A stretch of 64,000 bases of DNA from Meandrina meandrites (Eukaryota > Cnidaria > Anthozoa > Scleractinia > Meandrinidae), in assembly GCA_963693305.1 (NCBI GenBank), contig OY855907.1:33556301-33620300 (forward strand), in the 5' to 3' direction. The notes below the pieces were generated by a model. The model saw only the letters and a list, made by a program, of their open reading frames with translations, was not told the DNA's origin and did no database searches. Shown piece after piece: positions 1 through 11,228 of this stretch; positions within the stretch are counted from its first letter, which is position 1, and every line of letters starts with the position of its first letter. The position numbers and the translations under genes are program-made.

Positions 1-330
1 CATGGAAAAAGGATGATCCCAGCACTAGGATCATCCTCCTTTCATGTAAAATAGAATGATCCTAGTGCTAGGATCACCCGAGCGCGATATGTTTTCAGCT
101 TTCAGTTTACATGTGAACAGTTGCATTTGGCCCTAGCGCTAGGATCATCCCTCATCTCAGATAGGATGACCCTAGCGCTAGGATGATCCTAGCACTAGGG
201 CCAAATGCAACCGTTCACATGTAAACTGAAAGCTGAAAACATATCGCGCTCGGATGATCCTAGTACTAGGATCATTCTATTTTACACTAACGGAGGATGA
301 TCCTAGTGCTAGGATCATCCTTTTTCCATG
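1..330. repeat. Long palindromic (foldback/MITE-like) repeat
   Basis: Positions 1-165 are an imperfect reverse complement of about 175-330. The outer ends read catggaaaaaggatgatcc and its complement. Six copies of a near-palindrome of the form GATCCTAGYRCTAGGATC sit symmetrically at the ends, in the middle and at the centre. An intervening stretch (about 85-150) is mirrored at 200-240. No gene is present, and open frames here are by-products of the palindrome. The left end coincides with the window edge, so the element may extend further. It is probably a non-autonomous inverted-repeat transposon; its family was not identified. Confidence 0.8.
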
Positions 331-499
331 TAAATGGGGCCTTAGTTTTCACGCTAGCAGCCAGAGCAGTTATAAAACTCTCTTCTATCCAAGGGTCCAG
401 CAACAAGGTGTCCAACAACAAAGCTCGCGTAGTGCTAAGCATGCCCGCGCTCTTTATTCTATTTCTCCTTGTACCTGAATAATCCTGAACAGTTGTATC

Positions 500-1485
500 C
501 TGTGGAATCGCGTGCAATATCGCCACATATTTAGCCGACAATGTCGTAGGCTTAGACGACATCCCGCAAGATCGAGCAGGATAATTGCTTTATTATTCAA
601 CAAATTGTCAACGAAAAATGTTTTACACCTAGAAATAACGTGCATGGTTATGCATCTGCGGCGCTCGACACGATGTTCTTACAACCTGCAAAACAATCAT
701 CAAAGGCACATGAGCAGATCTTCTCATTTTGAGCTCGCCAAAATAATCTCAGCAAGAGAGAGTTCGATACTATTCCTTTTTTTATAGCAGATTTCTCAGT
801 TGTTTCCTTAAAGCGGGAAAAATGTTTTTGTCAACATGGCGTGGTTGTTGTAAAATTGAATCCCGACGGTAATGGCAGTTAAGATGTGGCGATCGAAATT
901 TCAACGTGCAGGCTTACCTCAACATAGGAACCTGTGATTTTTTTGTTTGTTTTGAAGCTATTGTTTTCCTGCTCGATTGTTTCATGGCTGTTTGTTGTCT
1001 TGGACGTTCTTTGTTTTACGTCACTGGTGAGGTCCACGTGGGTTCAGATAAATCGTGGATCATTTATTTGCAGTCAACTACGCGACGACGACGAATTTTT
1101 CAGACTTTAATCATGCGTTTATTTTTTCAGCGGAGATAGTTCTGACCACTTAACAAACACTGAATGCAACTACGATATCGCTGCCCTGGTTGCTCTAGTT
1201 CCCATTTCGCGAGAAAATATGGCTTGCTGCCACACTGTCGAAAAACCGCTGACTCGGACGTGATTTGATCGCATTGCAATTAATGAGAGCATCGTTATTC
1301 TGTCCCAGATCTCCTGCCCCCCCCCCCCCCCCCCCCCACTACTGCTACGCATATTTAACAATTATCTTGCGAAATCGGGCAGAATATCGCATAAACTTAG
1401 CCGACGAGGATTAAGGATTAAGCAGGATAATTGTTTTATCATTCAAGAAATGGCCAACGAAAAATATTTTGCAGCTAAGATAATT
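500..1485. repeat. Diverged direct repeat pair (about 500-640 and 1355-1485)
   Basis: Both copies carry, in the same order, an 'atatcgc' stretch, 'ttagccgac', 'gcaggataattg', 'tttat.attcaa' and 'caacgaaaaat', with many substitutions between. They look like two old copies of one dispersed sequence. A 21-base C tract (1317-1337) lies just before the second copy. No coding potential is recognised, and the space between the copies holds nothing else I can name. Confidence 0.5.
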
Positions 1486-1679
1486 CTGGCAATTAACAGA
1501 AAATGCGCTATTTCCGAAAATGTAGGGGGGGTGGAGGAGGGCTCCGAGCCCCTCCTTTGGATCCGCCGCTGGGAGTGGTCAAGCAAATCGGACAAACGCG
1601 GCGCGGTCGTCAATCACGCGTATGATTCCAAACCATTACTTTAACAACCTCCTCTCTATATAGCTAGCTCCACTTATGA

Positions 1680-1768
1680 ACTCCACTTATGACCGTCACT
1701 TTTTTTTTAATGTGATGTAATCATTCTTAACTTGTAACTGATGTTTTTACCGTGTTTAAATAAAGTAT

Positions 1769-1825
<57 letters not shown>
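1680..1825 (+). mobile_element. LINE 3' tail with (GAT)n microsatellite
   Basis: An AT-rich stretch ending 'ttaaataaagtatat' runs straight into an uninterrupted GAT trinucleotide array (about 1771-1825). A poly(A)-signal-like AATAAA followed by a short simple repeat is typical of the 3' end of non-LTR retrotransposons, and the same layout is seen at 7.5 and 12.3 kb in this window where the upstream reverse-transcriptase tail is recognisable. Here no coding part is visible, so the assignment is by analogy. Confidence 0.45.
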
Positions 1826-1827
<2 letters not shown>

Positions 1828-2860
1828 ACACGTCATATTGCAGATCAATGTCTTATATGGAAATTTTAAAACAAAGAGTTAATATAAAAATTGAAGGAAG
1901 ACTCAGAAGTTGTACAAAGAAGTAATAACCCGTAAATTAACAAGGATAGCTACGAATGAGGGAAATTAAAGTGGATAACGAACGCCAAACTTGAACGGAT
2001 GTAGCTCCTCTGAATCATCACCAACCTTTATTGAGTCACGTGATCTGCTGTTTGTCAGACATCTCCAGCCACCTGCCACTTTAAACGCGAGGGGGCTTTG
2101 GAGCAATGTTGTGGTGACATGAATTCGCTGTCACTTAGTTTCAAGATATTAACGTCCTAAAGAACATTGAGCATAACTAATCATTTGTTCCAAACGGAGT
2201 TTCATTATAACGTGAAGAACGTGGGTAGGATTGGTAGGTCTTCTCTTTTTGTGGTTACGTCAGTAACCGTACAATGCTAGAGGGTCTGTTGGTAAGTCCG
2301 TAAGTTTTTTCATGGGAATAACTGCTGACCGTCACGTTGTCAGAACTCTTCTTTAGTGGAAGAAGAAGAAGTGCTGAGGCCAAAACATATGGAAGATTTT
2401 TTTTTTTTCGAAAGGGACTTAATACTCATTTAGTAAGAACTTTGTTTTTATTTTTTTTAGTCTTACAAGTACCACGCAGTACACGGAATTTTTTTTTTCT
2501 TTTTACCACGTTGTCAGAACGTACATGACATTGCAGGCTCGTTTTCCCATGCCCTATACTCACGCATGGTTGACCAAACAAAGAAAATGGCGTCTGTTGT
2601 AGGCTCTTTCGAGGCAATGTTTTTTCTCCGTTAACGATTGCAAGACATCTTTTGAAGTCTAGAATTGAAGGAAATGAATCTGGAGAATACTCAACGGCAG
2701 AAACAAGTGGACATTGATGTCTTAAAATCTTCGTTTCCGGTTCGTTTGTCAAGGAGGATTTTCTCAAGACACACGGCATGAAATTTAACCCAAACTATGA
2801 ACTTCAAATGGAGTTTTCAGGACTTGGACGTGCAGCTAAATACAGGGAATGTACTAGACA
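1826..2860. other. No gene recognised
   Basis: AT-rich sequence with several T and A homopolymers. A short phrase 'taactgctgaccg.cacgt.gtc' occurs near 2320 and again near 3018, and part of it ('cacgttgtcagaac') near 2510, suggesting small local duplications. No splice-consistent exon or recognisable protein similarity. Confidence 0.5.
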
Positions 2861-2867
2861 TCTTGAA

Positions 2868-2981
2868 AAAAATAAAATAAAATAAAATAAAATGTTCAAC
2901 AAATAATGCGCCGTGGGGGAGTCGAACCCGGATCCAATCTGTCAGGAACGAAAATACTAACCACGAGACTACCTACTACAA
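2868..2981 (-). repeat. tRNA-derived SINE relic
   Basis: On the minus strand an A-box-like segment (2971-2961, TAGTCTCGTGG) is followed 33 bases later by a perfect RNA polymerase III B box (2928-2918, GGTTCGACTCC). About 20 bases further on is an (ATTTT)n tail. The acceptor stem does not pair (the 3' side CCACGGC has no matching 5' side), so this is not a functional tRNA. A tRNA-like head plus an A/T-rich tail is the layout of a short SINE. Confidence 0.6.
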
Positions 2982-2989
2982 CTTTTAAA

Positions 2990-4545
2990 ATATGCAAAGT
3001 GCTTGCTTTCATTGGTGTAACTGCTGACCGCCACGTAGTCCAAACGTAACCACATGTCCTCACAGAGGGCTATTTTTAAAAGTCGCCGACATAACGTGGA
3101 TCTGAAAACCACAAATACCAGACGAAAGGTCTTTCAAAAGCCTTGTTACCATCCCCCGGTCCCTCACCCCTCGCAATTTATTTTCTCTTGCACGCAACAC
3201 ACCCTACACATGCAACACACCCTACACCCTCTTGTGCCCCTGCTGGCCGCTGGAGACGAAGTTCTCAGTGAAAAGATATAACATTATCATGGGATGTTTG
3301 CATGCTTTGCTCAGTCGCCATCCAAAGCCGAAATCCGGCATCTTTATGAAGGGAAGAAATGGTATAAAAATAATCTTCCTCCTCGTCAAATAAACCAATA
3401 CTGAATAGGCAAAGTTTCTACTCCATTTCAACATCCAAGGATGTGGTTTTATTTTCAGTGCAGTTCTTCAATGGTACAAGCGTTGTCGCCTTGTCTTTGT
3501 TATGACTAGATACATCGCACTTTTTCTTGGAATAACCTCTATACGAGTATTTAAACGAAGTCAAGGCGATCACAATATGATCTGATTCGGAGTGAAATTT
3601 GAGACAAGAAATTCGAGACGAACAAAATACCGCTGATGCCACAATTCGGACTGTCATGCAATCAACTATTGTCGATGTTTCATCGTAAAACGACAGCACC
3701 AAAAACCACTTATTCCCTCTGGTTTCGACCGGATGGAAATGACTTTGCGATAGCAAAATATTTTTTTATATGTGAGCAAAAGCACGAGACCGCATACTAA
3801 AATAAGCCGGTTCTCACGACGGTGGATTTATGATGTGACGCTGCCAATGTGTTTTGATAGCATCAGTTCAGCATAATAACTGTGGCTATGGAAATGCCAC
3901 AGAATGAAGTTTACCTGAGTTTACACACCAAGTGGACTTCGCCAAACTCCCTTTAAGGAATGACTTCTTACTTCTACGATGCTTGCTTGTGGGAAAGCCC
4001 AGCAGTCACCTTGGTGCAGCACGACCAACGGGCCGGTATGAATAAGAATTTGTATTCGTTTCAATATAATTTGTTGTGTTCAATACTACCAGCTAACGGC
4101 TTTTAGAAGTTAAAACTTCTAAAAATTTAAACATTTTCTTAGAAAACTATTTCTTGCTTTTTTAAGCAACATTCCATTTAGTAAATTGTTTATGAACACT
4201 AAGTTATCACGATTTCCGTGTTGAGCTCATTTGCATATCGCCACGGAGTAAACGGTATTTTGTTGAATGCAAACCTGTCATTCCTCTTAACTTTACAGAG
4301 TTTTTACCTTATAAACAGAATTATCATTCCCTTGACAATCTATAGATAGTTTTAAATTCGATTTAAGAAACGCCGCATCTCTACAAACAACGTCTTTTGA
4401 GACCCCACCGTATTGACATGAATTGAAGAGGGAGAATTAAAATTTTGCTTATAGCCAAACGAAATAAATGACACTAGTTAACTTAACATCTTTCTATTGT
4501 TAAGGGTTAGGAATGTCCTGTGTAGAAATTTCACTTAATTTCTTC
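2990..4545. other. No gene recognised
   Basis: Only short unsupported open frames, AT-rich, with no domain signature and no exon flanked by convincing splice sites. It may include the distal part of intron 1 of gene E or unrelated repeats. Confidence 0.45.
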
Positions 4546-4549
4546 TCAT

Positions 4550-5562
4550 TTTAAACTTGTAGCAGGTGATCAAACATGCTGTATATTTTAACCTCAAATT
4601 TGAACACTTTCCACTGTCTGACAGTTTGATTGACATTTCTCCAAAACAATAGACAATTGAACCAAACTGTTGCACCTGGTTGATGTACTAGTGAAGTTAC
4701 ACAAGTGTGCCAAATTTGAGCGAAATCGGTGAGGTGCACTGTAGACTCGCTTGCATGGTTCTCGTGTGGACTCACTCTTAATGAAATATTAAAAATGCCG
4801 TTTACCGTTTTCAAACATCTATTTTAGTTCCAGAGATATTTAAGCTTAAAAAAATCGTAAAATATGCAAATTAGGAAACTGATGACGTCATCTACTCAAG
4901 CCAATTTTTTGTCAAGTACAAAAACTAAGTTATCTCGGTCATTTTTCTGCAGAGACCAATGAAACTTGGCAGACTAATAGTTCCTCAGGTGACACACCTA
5001 CAGCTGTAATAAAATTATGTTACCATGGCAACTCACTCGTTACCAGTCCCCATCAATTTTATTTTAATATTTCAGAATTTTTCAGTCCGGAAAAATTAAA
5101 CCCAGGCAAGACGTCTGCCAAATCCATTGATATGCTTGCTAGATCTCGCATGTAAAGCATTATTTACAAATATTAACGGAGAATGCCAGAATTGGCCAGA
5201 AAGGCGTTAAGCATTTGGGGGATCTGGAACCTAATATGTTGCCATGGTAACCAAGTTGTCAAGTTCATATTGTGAAACACAACTAGCAGAGTGTTACTGC
5301 AAAGAATCAGAGACTTTCAATACAAATTGGCTGAGATATCACTTTCTTAGTATTTAATCAGAATTTGGTTGAGTGTATGACGTAACTACTTTGCTAATTT
5401 GCATATTTTAAAAACTTGAATATCTCTGGAACGAAAGGAGGTATTGAAAAACAGTAAACGGCATTTTGCTTCTCATATAGAGTACTTGTTAATATTTTAA
5501 AACGGTTGCGAAAGAAAACATGCGAATTTCATCATAGTAGCACTTTAAGTCTATTAAACTTA
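4550..5562. repeat. Diverged inverted-repeat element (about 1 kb)
   Basis: The reverse complement of about 4750-5000 matches about 5270-5520 in order: 'taatttgcatatttta', 'aatatctctggaac', 'acagtaaacggcattt', and further inside 'acgtca.. actcaa..caattt'. Near the centre 'ttaccatggcaact' (about 5020) is mirrored by 'gttgccatggtaacc' (about 5240). This is an old palindromic transposon or MITE lying in intron 1 of gene E. Intron sequence conserved with genes A and C resumes at about 5571, which places the right boundary near 5562. Confidence 0.65.
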
Positions 5563-6091
5563 TGCCAGACCATCGTAAACTGTCATGTGAACGATACCAG
5601 ATATTTAAACTGAAACCAGTGGCGATGTGCCAAATATTTCATTTCTTATGCCAAGATAAAATATATGCTCCATATCATTACATACATCATCGCTTACTGA
5701 GAGATATCCGTCGTTAAATGTCGCATGGTATTAAATAACGAAAACAAAAGTGAAAAAACAATTGTCGTAATAATGTTTGGTTTCAGTATTGCATTTAAGC
5801 TATTTCCTGTAATCTCTATCAGTCTCGGATATCTTAAGCTGCCTCTTTCTTCTTTAGAAACAAACATTTCTGCTCACTTCCAAGAAGAGATTTCCATTTG
5901 TATAAGTCATGCGATTTTGCATCCCATAAGTTAGATATGGTCACAAGTTTGATCTTTTCGCTTTTTTTTTAACTTAAATAGAATCTGAATGAATCTCAAT
6001 GGATTACAGCCTAGTCTGAAATTTCAGTCGTCTCTCACCCAGATCAGCTCATTGTCAAAACTATGATCATGAATAATTGTTTTCTACTTAC

Positions 6092-6308
6092 TCTCTGCCG
6101 TTTTCATTTCGTCTTTTTGATCTGTTGTCTGTGGTGATCGCTTTTCGAGATTCGAAATTCGCAGTTCATTCATCTCCGTTTTCCTGTTTATCGATTCCAT
6201 CCTCAAGAAGAGTGCTACGATCAATAACATTGAAATAAAGGACAGAACCGAAGAACCTTTGTGGAGAACGTCGCCACATTTGGCGGAAGATTTCTTGTGT
6301 ACGTCCAT
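6092..6308 (-). CDS. Gene E exon 1: type II membrane anchor (partial gene)
   Basis: First coding exon of a third membrane-type paralogue. The ATG at 6308 is the start shared with genes A and C (each begins MDxxKKSSAKCG); the frame continues upstream only through a TTG. The exon encodes a short basic cytoplasmic end, a hydrophobic segment (about residues 19-36, SVLSFISMLLIVALFL) and a charged stretch, then ends in phase 1 at a consensus GTAAGT donor. The orientation implies N-terminus inside, C-terminus outside. No collagen, Ig or FReD exon lies between here and position 1, so the gene runs off the left edge or is an orphan exon. In gene C the matching intron is 5.2 kb. Upstream sequence to about 8.3 kb resembles that upstream of A and C. 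Confidence 0.75.
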
Positions 6309-6771
6309 GATGAAGTTTCCAGATAACAAACAGTTATTCAATGAAGCCTGACTGCCGTGCTAACTGTTTGATTTCCCTTCAGCAGTTTCATGTTCCTGTA
6401 TACGGGACATGCCAAGACAAAACTGTAAAGCACCGGAAACTGTTATTAATTGATCTGTCATCGTTTGGAGAGAACTTTAACCTTCAGTGACAAGAACGAC
6501 AAAATATTTTCTCCTAGCACAAGAACGCGAGCAGGCGGTATCTTCAGAACCCTGCTGGGACTGTTCTAAAATATATCAAGATTTCTTCGTTTATAATTTG
6601 GTAAGGGTGAACCATTAGAAAACTATTGGTGCGGGGGAGGGATAAGCTCGCATGAAGTTTTTTTCCTCTATTGCAGGATGTATATTTTTGTGGGGGGGAG
6701 TGGGGGAAAGACATCTGCTAAAAGTATTTTATAAGGCTGGAGTTTTATTATTTTTTTGAAAATTTTCACTG

Positions 6772-6864
6772 GCAGGGACTAGCCTGTGTACAGCCGTCCC
6801 GCTCCCCTAAAAAAAAAATGCTTTTGAGGGGAGCGGGACGGCTGTACACAGGCCAGCAGGGACT
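6772..6864. mobile_element. 75-bp hairpin MITE with 9-bp target duplication
   Basis: Positions 6781-6855 form an almost perfect stem, from agcctgtgtacagccgtccc to its complement, closed by a short A-rich loop. The 9-mer gcagggact flanks it on both sides (6772-6780 and 6856-6864). The paralogous place upstream of gene C (near 38440, 'cactgacaaggactttt') lacks the hairpin, so this is a clean insertion. A 9-bp duplication would fit a Mutator-like transposase acting in trans. Confidence 0.8.
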
Positions 6865-7209
6865 TTTTGGTATTCGGCCCAGCACCTCCATAAGAAATAG
6901 AAACAGAATATCGATTCTGATCCCATTACTACGCACATAAAAGTTACCCCTAAAATTTTAGCGGATGCCAAAAAACATAATAAAAAAAATTGATCTTAAC
7001 AAACTTTAGCTGTCAGGATTGTGGCAATATATATAAGGGCCTCACAGATGGTCTCTGGAAGCAAGAGAACATGTTCATTTATTTTAACGAAACAAGGGTT
7101 ATTGTTGGATTATTTTAAAGGAACGAAGGATATTTTTACTATTAACGGGAACCTGGCGCAAACAAATTTAGAGAACAATTGAATGTATTAATGAGACACA
7201 AGGAAAAAT

Positions 7210-7560
7210 GCATTTTTTTTCGTCAATCGGGGTGACGGTGCTGCGTTATGGAATAGCCTTCCAACTGATGCTAGAGTATCCAAAACATTAGATGAATTTA
7301 AGACGCGGCTAAGTAAATTCAGCTTTGAGTAAATTAACAACAAGGCACCCCGGAAAGGCAGTACTGTTTTGTTGATGTCTTCATTTATTTCTCTTTGAAT
7401 TGTTAGTTAGTTTAGTTAGTTTAGATTAGGCATTTTATTCTTCGCAATTACTTTTATAATGACTATATTGTTTTAATTCTTATATTTGTAGATATTTTTT
7501 GGTGTATATTACTGAGTGGAATTTACCGTGTATAAATAAAGTTATTTATTTTATCAATGT
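7210..7560 (+). mobile_element. 3' end of a CR1/L2-like LINE
   Basis: Plus-strand codons from about 7222 to 7332 read GDGAALWNSLPTDARVSKTL and continue to the end of the frame, ending in a stop. The pattern 'aLWNsLP..iR....L..FK..L' is the C-terminal signature of CR1/L2/jockey-type reverse transcriptases. A short 3' UTR ends 'tataaataaagttatttattt'. Only the last part of the element is present, so it is a dead 5'-truncated copy. A C-rich tract lies just downstream (7576-7606). Confidence 0.7.
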
Positions 7561-7609
7561 GATATGTACCCTCCTCCCCCCCCCCCCCCCGCCCCCTCCC
7601 CCACACTCC

Positions 7610-8430
7610 CCTTCTCCTCTCTCACGAGGGGAGGCAGTCAGTTTAACACTCGCTTCGTGGAGGTACTGTGATAGAGTTTTGTCTTCTCCTTTTGATGGAC
7701 CTCAAATTCCAACGAATATCTGACAAATCCAGCTAAAACATGCGGAATTCTAAACCGCCCGAAATACAACTTCTCAATCTCAATTCTGATCGATCTCAAA
7801 AAATCATACACAAAATCACATGTTCAAATATCACGTGTTCTAAAACGTGACAGTCTCGCGTGACAGAGTTCAAAGTCACGAAACTAAGCAAAAGTCTATG
7901 ACAGGTACTGCCATGCGTCGGCAAAATAAACTGAACTCAAATGGTTTTAACAATTATTTAATAGCATCGCCTTTCTTTACAAGTATTTGTCTTGCTCCTT
8001 TTTTCTTTACATATGCTCGCTTCTCTTATCTTAGTTTTACAAGCAGTGCTCACTATATGGTTTTCCTTTGTAAGAAATTTCTTTATCAGTTTGACGCATT
8101 CACCTGGTCAGTATCGAACTCCCTAAAATTTTTGAAGTCGTCATAAAACAATCAAAAGACTGTGACCGGTCGATTACACGGACAACTACCTTCCTTGCCA
8201 GGATTATCGGAGGAAGCCGCAACATTTTGGCACTATAATGAGAAGTTCTAATCTTTTGGATTGGTTAATTGATGTCAGATAATTCATCATAATTCATCAT
8301 TCTTTCAATTTCTTGTCCACTCATCCACCCTGCATGTTATTGTAATATTTGTGTTTTGAAAACTGTCTAAACGCACACACTCATTTCTGAACATTTCAGA
8401 ATTTTTTTAGAATGAAAATTACTTTCCGAA
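7610..8430. other. Conserved upstream region of gene E
   Basis: Stretches such as 'ggaggtactg', 'ggcaaaataaactga.ctcaaat', 'aacaattatttaatagcat.gcctttctttacaagtatttg' recur in the same order near 38650-38780 and 55560-55700, upstream of genes C and A. They mark the edge of the duplicated module. They may include shared promoter sequence, but no specific element can be identified. Confidence 0.5.
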
Positions 8431-8433
8431 GAG

Positions 8434-8653
8434 CTAATATTGAAGGAAAATGCACCCCACCTCAGGAATGATGTCAAAATGCAGGAAATGGCACTTGAGA
8501 GAACCTAAATTTGCAAAATTTTCTGGAAGGGCATGCTCAAACACCCCCCTAGAAGTTAGCGCCTTCGGCGCTCGTGTAAGCGCCTCCGGCGATAAAAATA
8601 CCTCCCCAAAAATAAAAGAACCCCCCTCAACAGAATCCACCCTACGGGCCTGA
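8434..8653 (-). repeat. Dispersed repeat (no host gene)
   Basis: Overlapping frames stay open on both strands (about 68 codons each), with low-complexity phrases 'gcgccttcggcgctcg' and 'gcgcctccggcg' forming small inverted repeats. I associate this style of sequence with dispersed cnidarian repeats, but that recollection cannot be checked here. No domain is recognised. Confidence 0.35.
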
Positions 8654-8949
8654 GTATATGAAATAAGCTAAACCACTTAATAAGGATACATAAACTCCTA
8701 ATGCACATGCATTCCTATTCACGATTAATGACTCTCCATCAATTTAATCACAAGCATGGATATAAGCGTTATCCACAGTGTAAGTAAAATAGCTTTGTAT
8801 TTTCAGGTGTCTGACATTTTATTAGCATAATATCACGTACACTGGAATGGCACGCAATTTATATATATTTATATTCATATTTTATATTTATATTTTAAAC
8901 TTGATAAAACACTGCTGCTCATTTATTAAACATTACTTAACACAAATCT

Positions 8950-9213
8950 TGAAATGATGTTGGGTAAGTCGAAACCTTCGATTAACGTTATTATTAATTT
9001 TTGTGAATACCACTTTAGTTTTCTAATCAGTAATATGTAGATTTAGGCAGGCCTAAAAGCGGAGCTCCCATTTATCATTAGCAAATAAGTAGCCACACTA
9101 TTTCTAAGCTTATACAGTGGTACAAAAAGGAATTTTAATCTTGAAATGATGTTAGGTAAGTCGAAACATCGATTAACGTTATTATTAATTTTTGTGAATA
9201 CCACTTTAGTTAA
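8950..9213. repeat. 73-bp direct repeats around a transposon-end fragment
   Basis: The sequence from 'cttgaaatgatgtt' to 'taccactttagtt' occurs at about 8950-9022 and again at about 9141-9212. Between them (about 9036-9130) sits 'agatttaggcaggcctaaaag' and its continuation, which is the left end of the larger element found at 11.2 kb and 46.3 kb. It is either a solo end or a rearranged remnant of that family downstream of gene D. Confidence 0.6.
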
Positions 9214-9399
9214 AAAAAACCCAGCGTTTCTGAACATCGTTAAGCTCAAATTGTGGAAATGCTGAGATTACTGGGTCGCACCGTATCCCCAATACATATG
9301 TTCTTATATAAAAGACTGTAATACATTTCGATATGAATAAAATTCAAATTAATCCCAATAAATTCTACAAGACGTTTTTTATCACCGGTTATTAAAACA

Positions 9400-9405
9400 T
9401 TTATT
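9400..9405 (-). promoter_or_regulatory. Poly(A) signal AATAAA of gene D
   Basis: AATAAA on the minus strand 80 bases past the FReD stop codon, a normal distance for a short 3' UTR. Confidence 0.5.
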
Positions 9406-9484
9406 TGTTTTAGCGAGTTTAGAATTCAAGTATAATCTGGGACGTTACTTTCTTGACAATAAAGCGTGCGATTGTTCTAGCTAG

Positions 9485-10159
9485 TCAACGGATCCACAGA
9501 TTTAAAGAGTAAGGCTGGGACGGAACGTTTCCAGAAGTAGCATCATAACCAAAGTCATATTCAGTGGCTTTCACTCTCGACTCATCAAAAGAAGCCTTGT
9601 TAGCTTCTGTTATTCCAATCCCGTGATCAGCACGTGAGCAACTCGTAGCCCCTCCTCCACCAATCATCATCACTGCTCCATCGCCCTTATTAATACTACT
9701 ATCGGAGTCACACCAGAAGCCGATGTTGTTTGCGCTTTGGATGTTTCCACTGCACTCAGCCTGTTGAAACCCGTCTGTTGACTTGTACTGACCGCCATAT
9801 TGAACCGTACATCTTCCCAGACACTGCTTAATGGCCCAAACTTTGCCATTTCTAAAGTCGCCATAACTTGTGATTTTAGATCGGAATGTTTGTCCAGCCA
9901 AACAGTTACCTGTGGTCTGTAACAAAGGAGTGTGACTGGGATCATCACTGCGCGTGATCTTGAACTCTCTGCCGCTGGCCAACCAAAAGGCTGGTGAAAT
10001 CATGTCGCCATTAATGGATGGACTGTTTGTTGTTCCCATGGCAACCTGCTGGTCATACCACCAGTAACCATCATCGCGCATCCAGTTCTAGTTATCAAGA
10101 TTCGAGAAACGGGCAACAAGAGTCCATCCTTTGCCATCTGATGTCATGTCACAGTAGAC
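9485..10159 (-). pseudogene. Gene D FReD exon with internal stop
   Basis: 225 codons in one exon. It opens VYCDM..DGKGWTL, the classical fibrinogen C-terminal 'f.VyCDM...GGGWT' region, and ends NLWIR-stop. An intelectin-like 'MMIGGGG...SC.RADHGIGIT' segment lies near the end. The TAG at 10090-10088 interrupts it. The acceptor is GCTAG at 10161-10160. Confidence 0.8.
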
Positions 10160-10462
10160 CTAGCGTAAAATAATATATCTTTTTTTGCTAACGACAACCA
10201 TTTTTTGTTTTTGCTTGTTTTGGGAATAGCTAAAAAAATCTAAATCAGTCTAAATGCGATAAAAAACTGAATTCAATACCCCTCCAAATATCTTGATAAA
10301 ACCACATAATAATTTACTAAATAAATCCAGTTGCCAGTAAAACTTACTGTCTTGAAATGCTTATAGATCGGGACTAAACTGTAGTTATAAACGGTTGACG
10401 ACCGGAAACAGTTGAGCACGGAATGAGGAGCAATGGAAAGCGTGGTGTCCTAGTATATAGTA

Positions 10463-10560
10463 GGCTCGATTTCCAGCCGTTTTGGGAGTCCAGTTGCCAT
10501 CCTCCTCCTAGCTGGTGGTGTGGGGCAAGGAACACGGGCTCACCAAACGGTTGGGAATCG
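10463..10560. repeat. Short hairpin repeat
   Basis: The sequence gctcgatttccagccgttt (10464-10482) is mirrored by aaacggttgggaatcgagc (about 10542-10560), forming a 19-bp imperfect stem with a 60-base loop. It lies in the last intron of gene D. Probably a small MITE fragment. Confidence 0.5.
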
Positions 10561-11080
10561 AGCGTAGGTGTCCTACGTACTTATCACTATTTCACGGCAA
10601 TAATCGCGTTAAAATAAGTGCTGATTTACGTTAGGCTAATTTATATGAATCAGTATTTTGATACTTATAATTATTTAAACCGGATGCATTTGCTTAATTG
10701 TATGACAGTCCATGAAGTCCCTTTGACGTCTCATCGTGACCACATATGATTTTACACGAGGGGAAGTTTTATGACCTTTTATGCCAAATGTTTTGATGCA
10801 AGAGCTTTTCTGGTGCAATATACGTTTAAACAGATTGCAGTAATCTGAAGTTATTTGGAGTTATTTTTGAGGAAAAAACAAATCACTGAATTTCTTTGGT
10901 GCATTTGTTAATAATATTATCAAAAATTTGTGCACACAAAAAGGTTTAAGAAACAGGAAAGACGAGGGTAGCAATAAAGGCAACATGGTGGCTCATGCGA
11001 TTTATTTGAGACTAATTAAACTTTATTTAAAAAAGAATAATAATTTAACGAAGTTGCATGGTAGTGAAGTTCGGCCTCAC

Positions 11081-11172
11081 CGCAAATATAGAAGGGCTTT
11101 GAGGATTTGTATAATAGATGCCATCCGCCAATTTCCCGGAATGTCCTTTCTGCATCTCATTACAGGATGCAC
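11081..11172 (-). CDS. Gene D exon 3: start of the FReD
   Basis: 92 bases, phase 1 in and phase 0 out. Encodes GASCNEMQKGHSGKLADGIY and on to ..SPSIFA, the 'SC.ei...g...dGiYyi.p' opening of fibrinogen-related domains. Acceptor ATACAG, donor GCG|GTGAGG. Confidence 0.75.
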
Positions 11173-11228
11173 CTGTATAAAAAGAACAAAAAAGGTCAGC
11201 CACAACAATTTCTTCCTATCGTAACCAT

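Noticed and set aside
254..562. Overlapping open frames on both strands at 254-562.
   Set aside because: They sit on the palindromic repeat or just beside it, with no domain, splice signal or codon pattern.
2426..2779. 117-codon minus-strand frame with apparently normal composition.
   Set aside because: No recognisable domain, no supporting splice sites, no copy in the other modules; cannot be supported as a gene.
2908..2981. A functional tRNA gene on the minus strand.
   Set aside because: B box is perfect but the acceptor stem does not pair and an (ATTTT)n tail follows, so a SINE relic is more likely.
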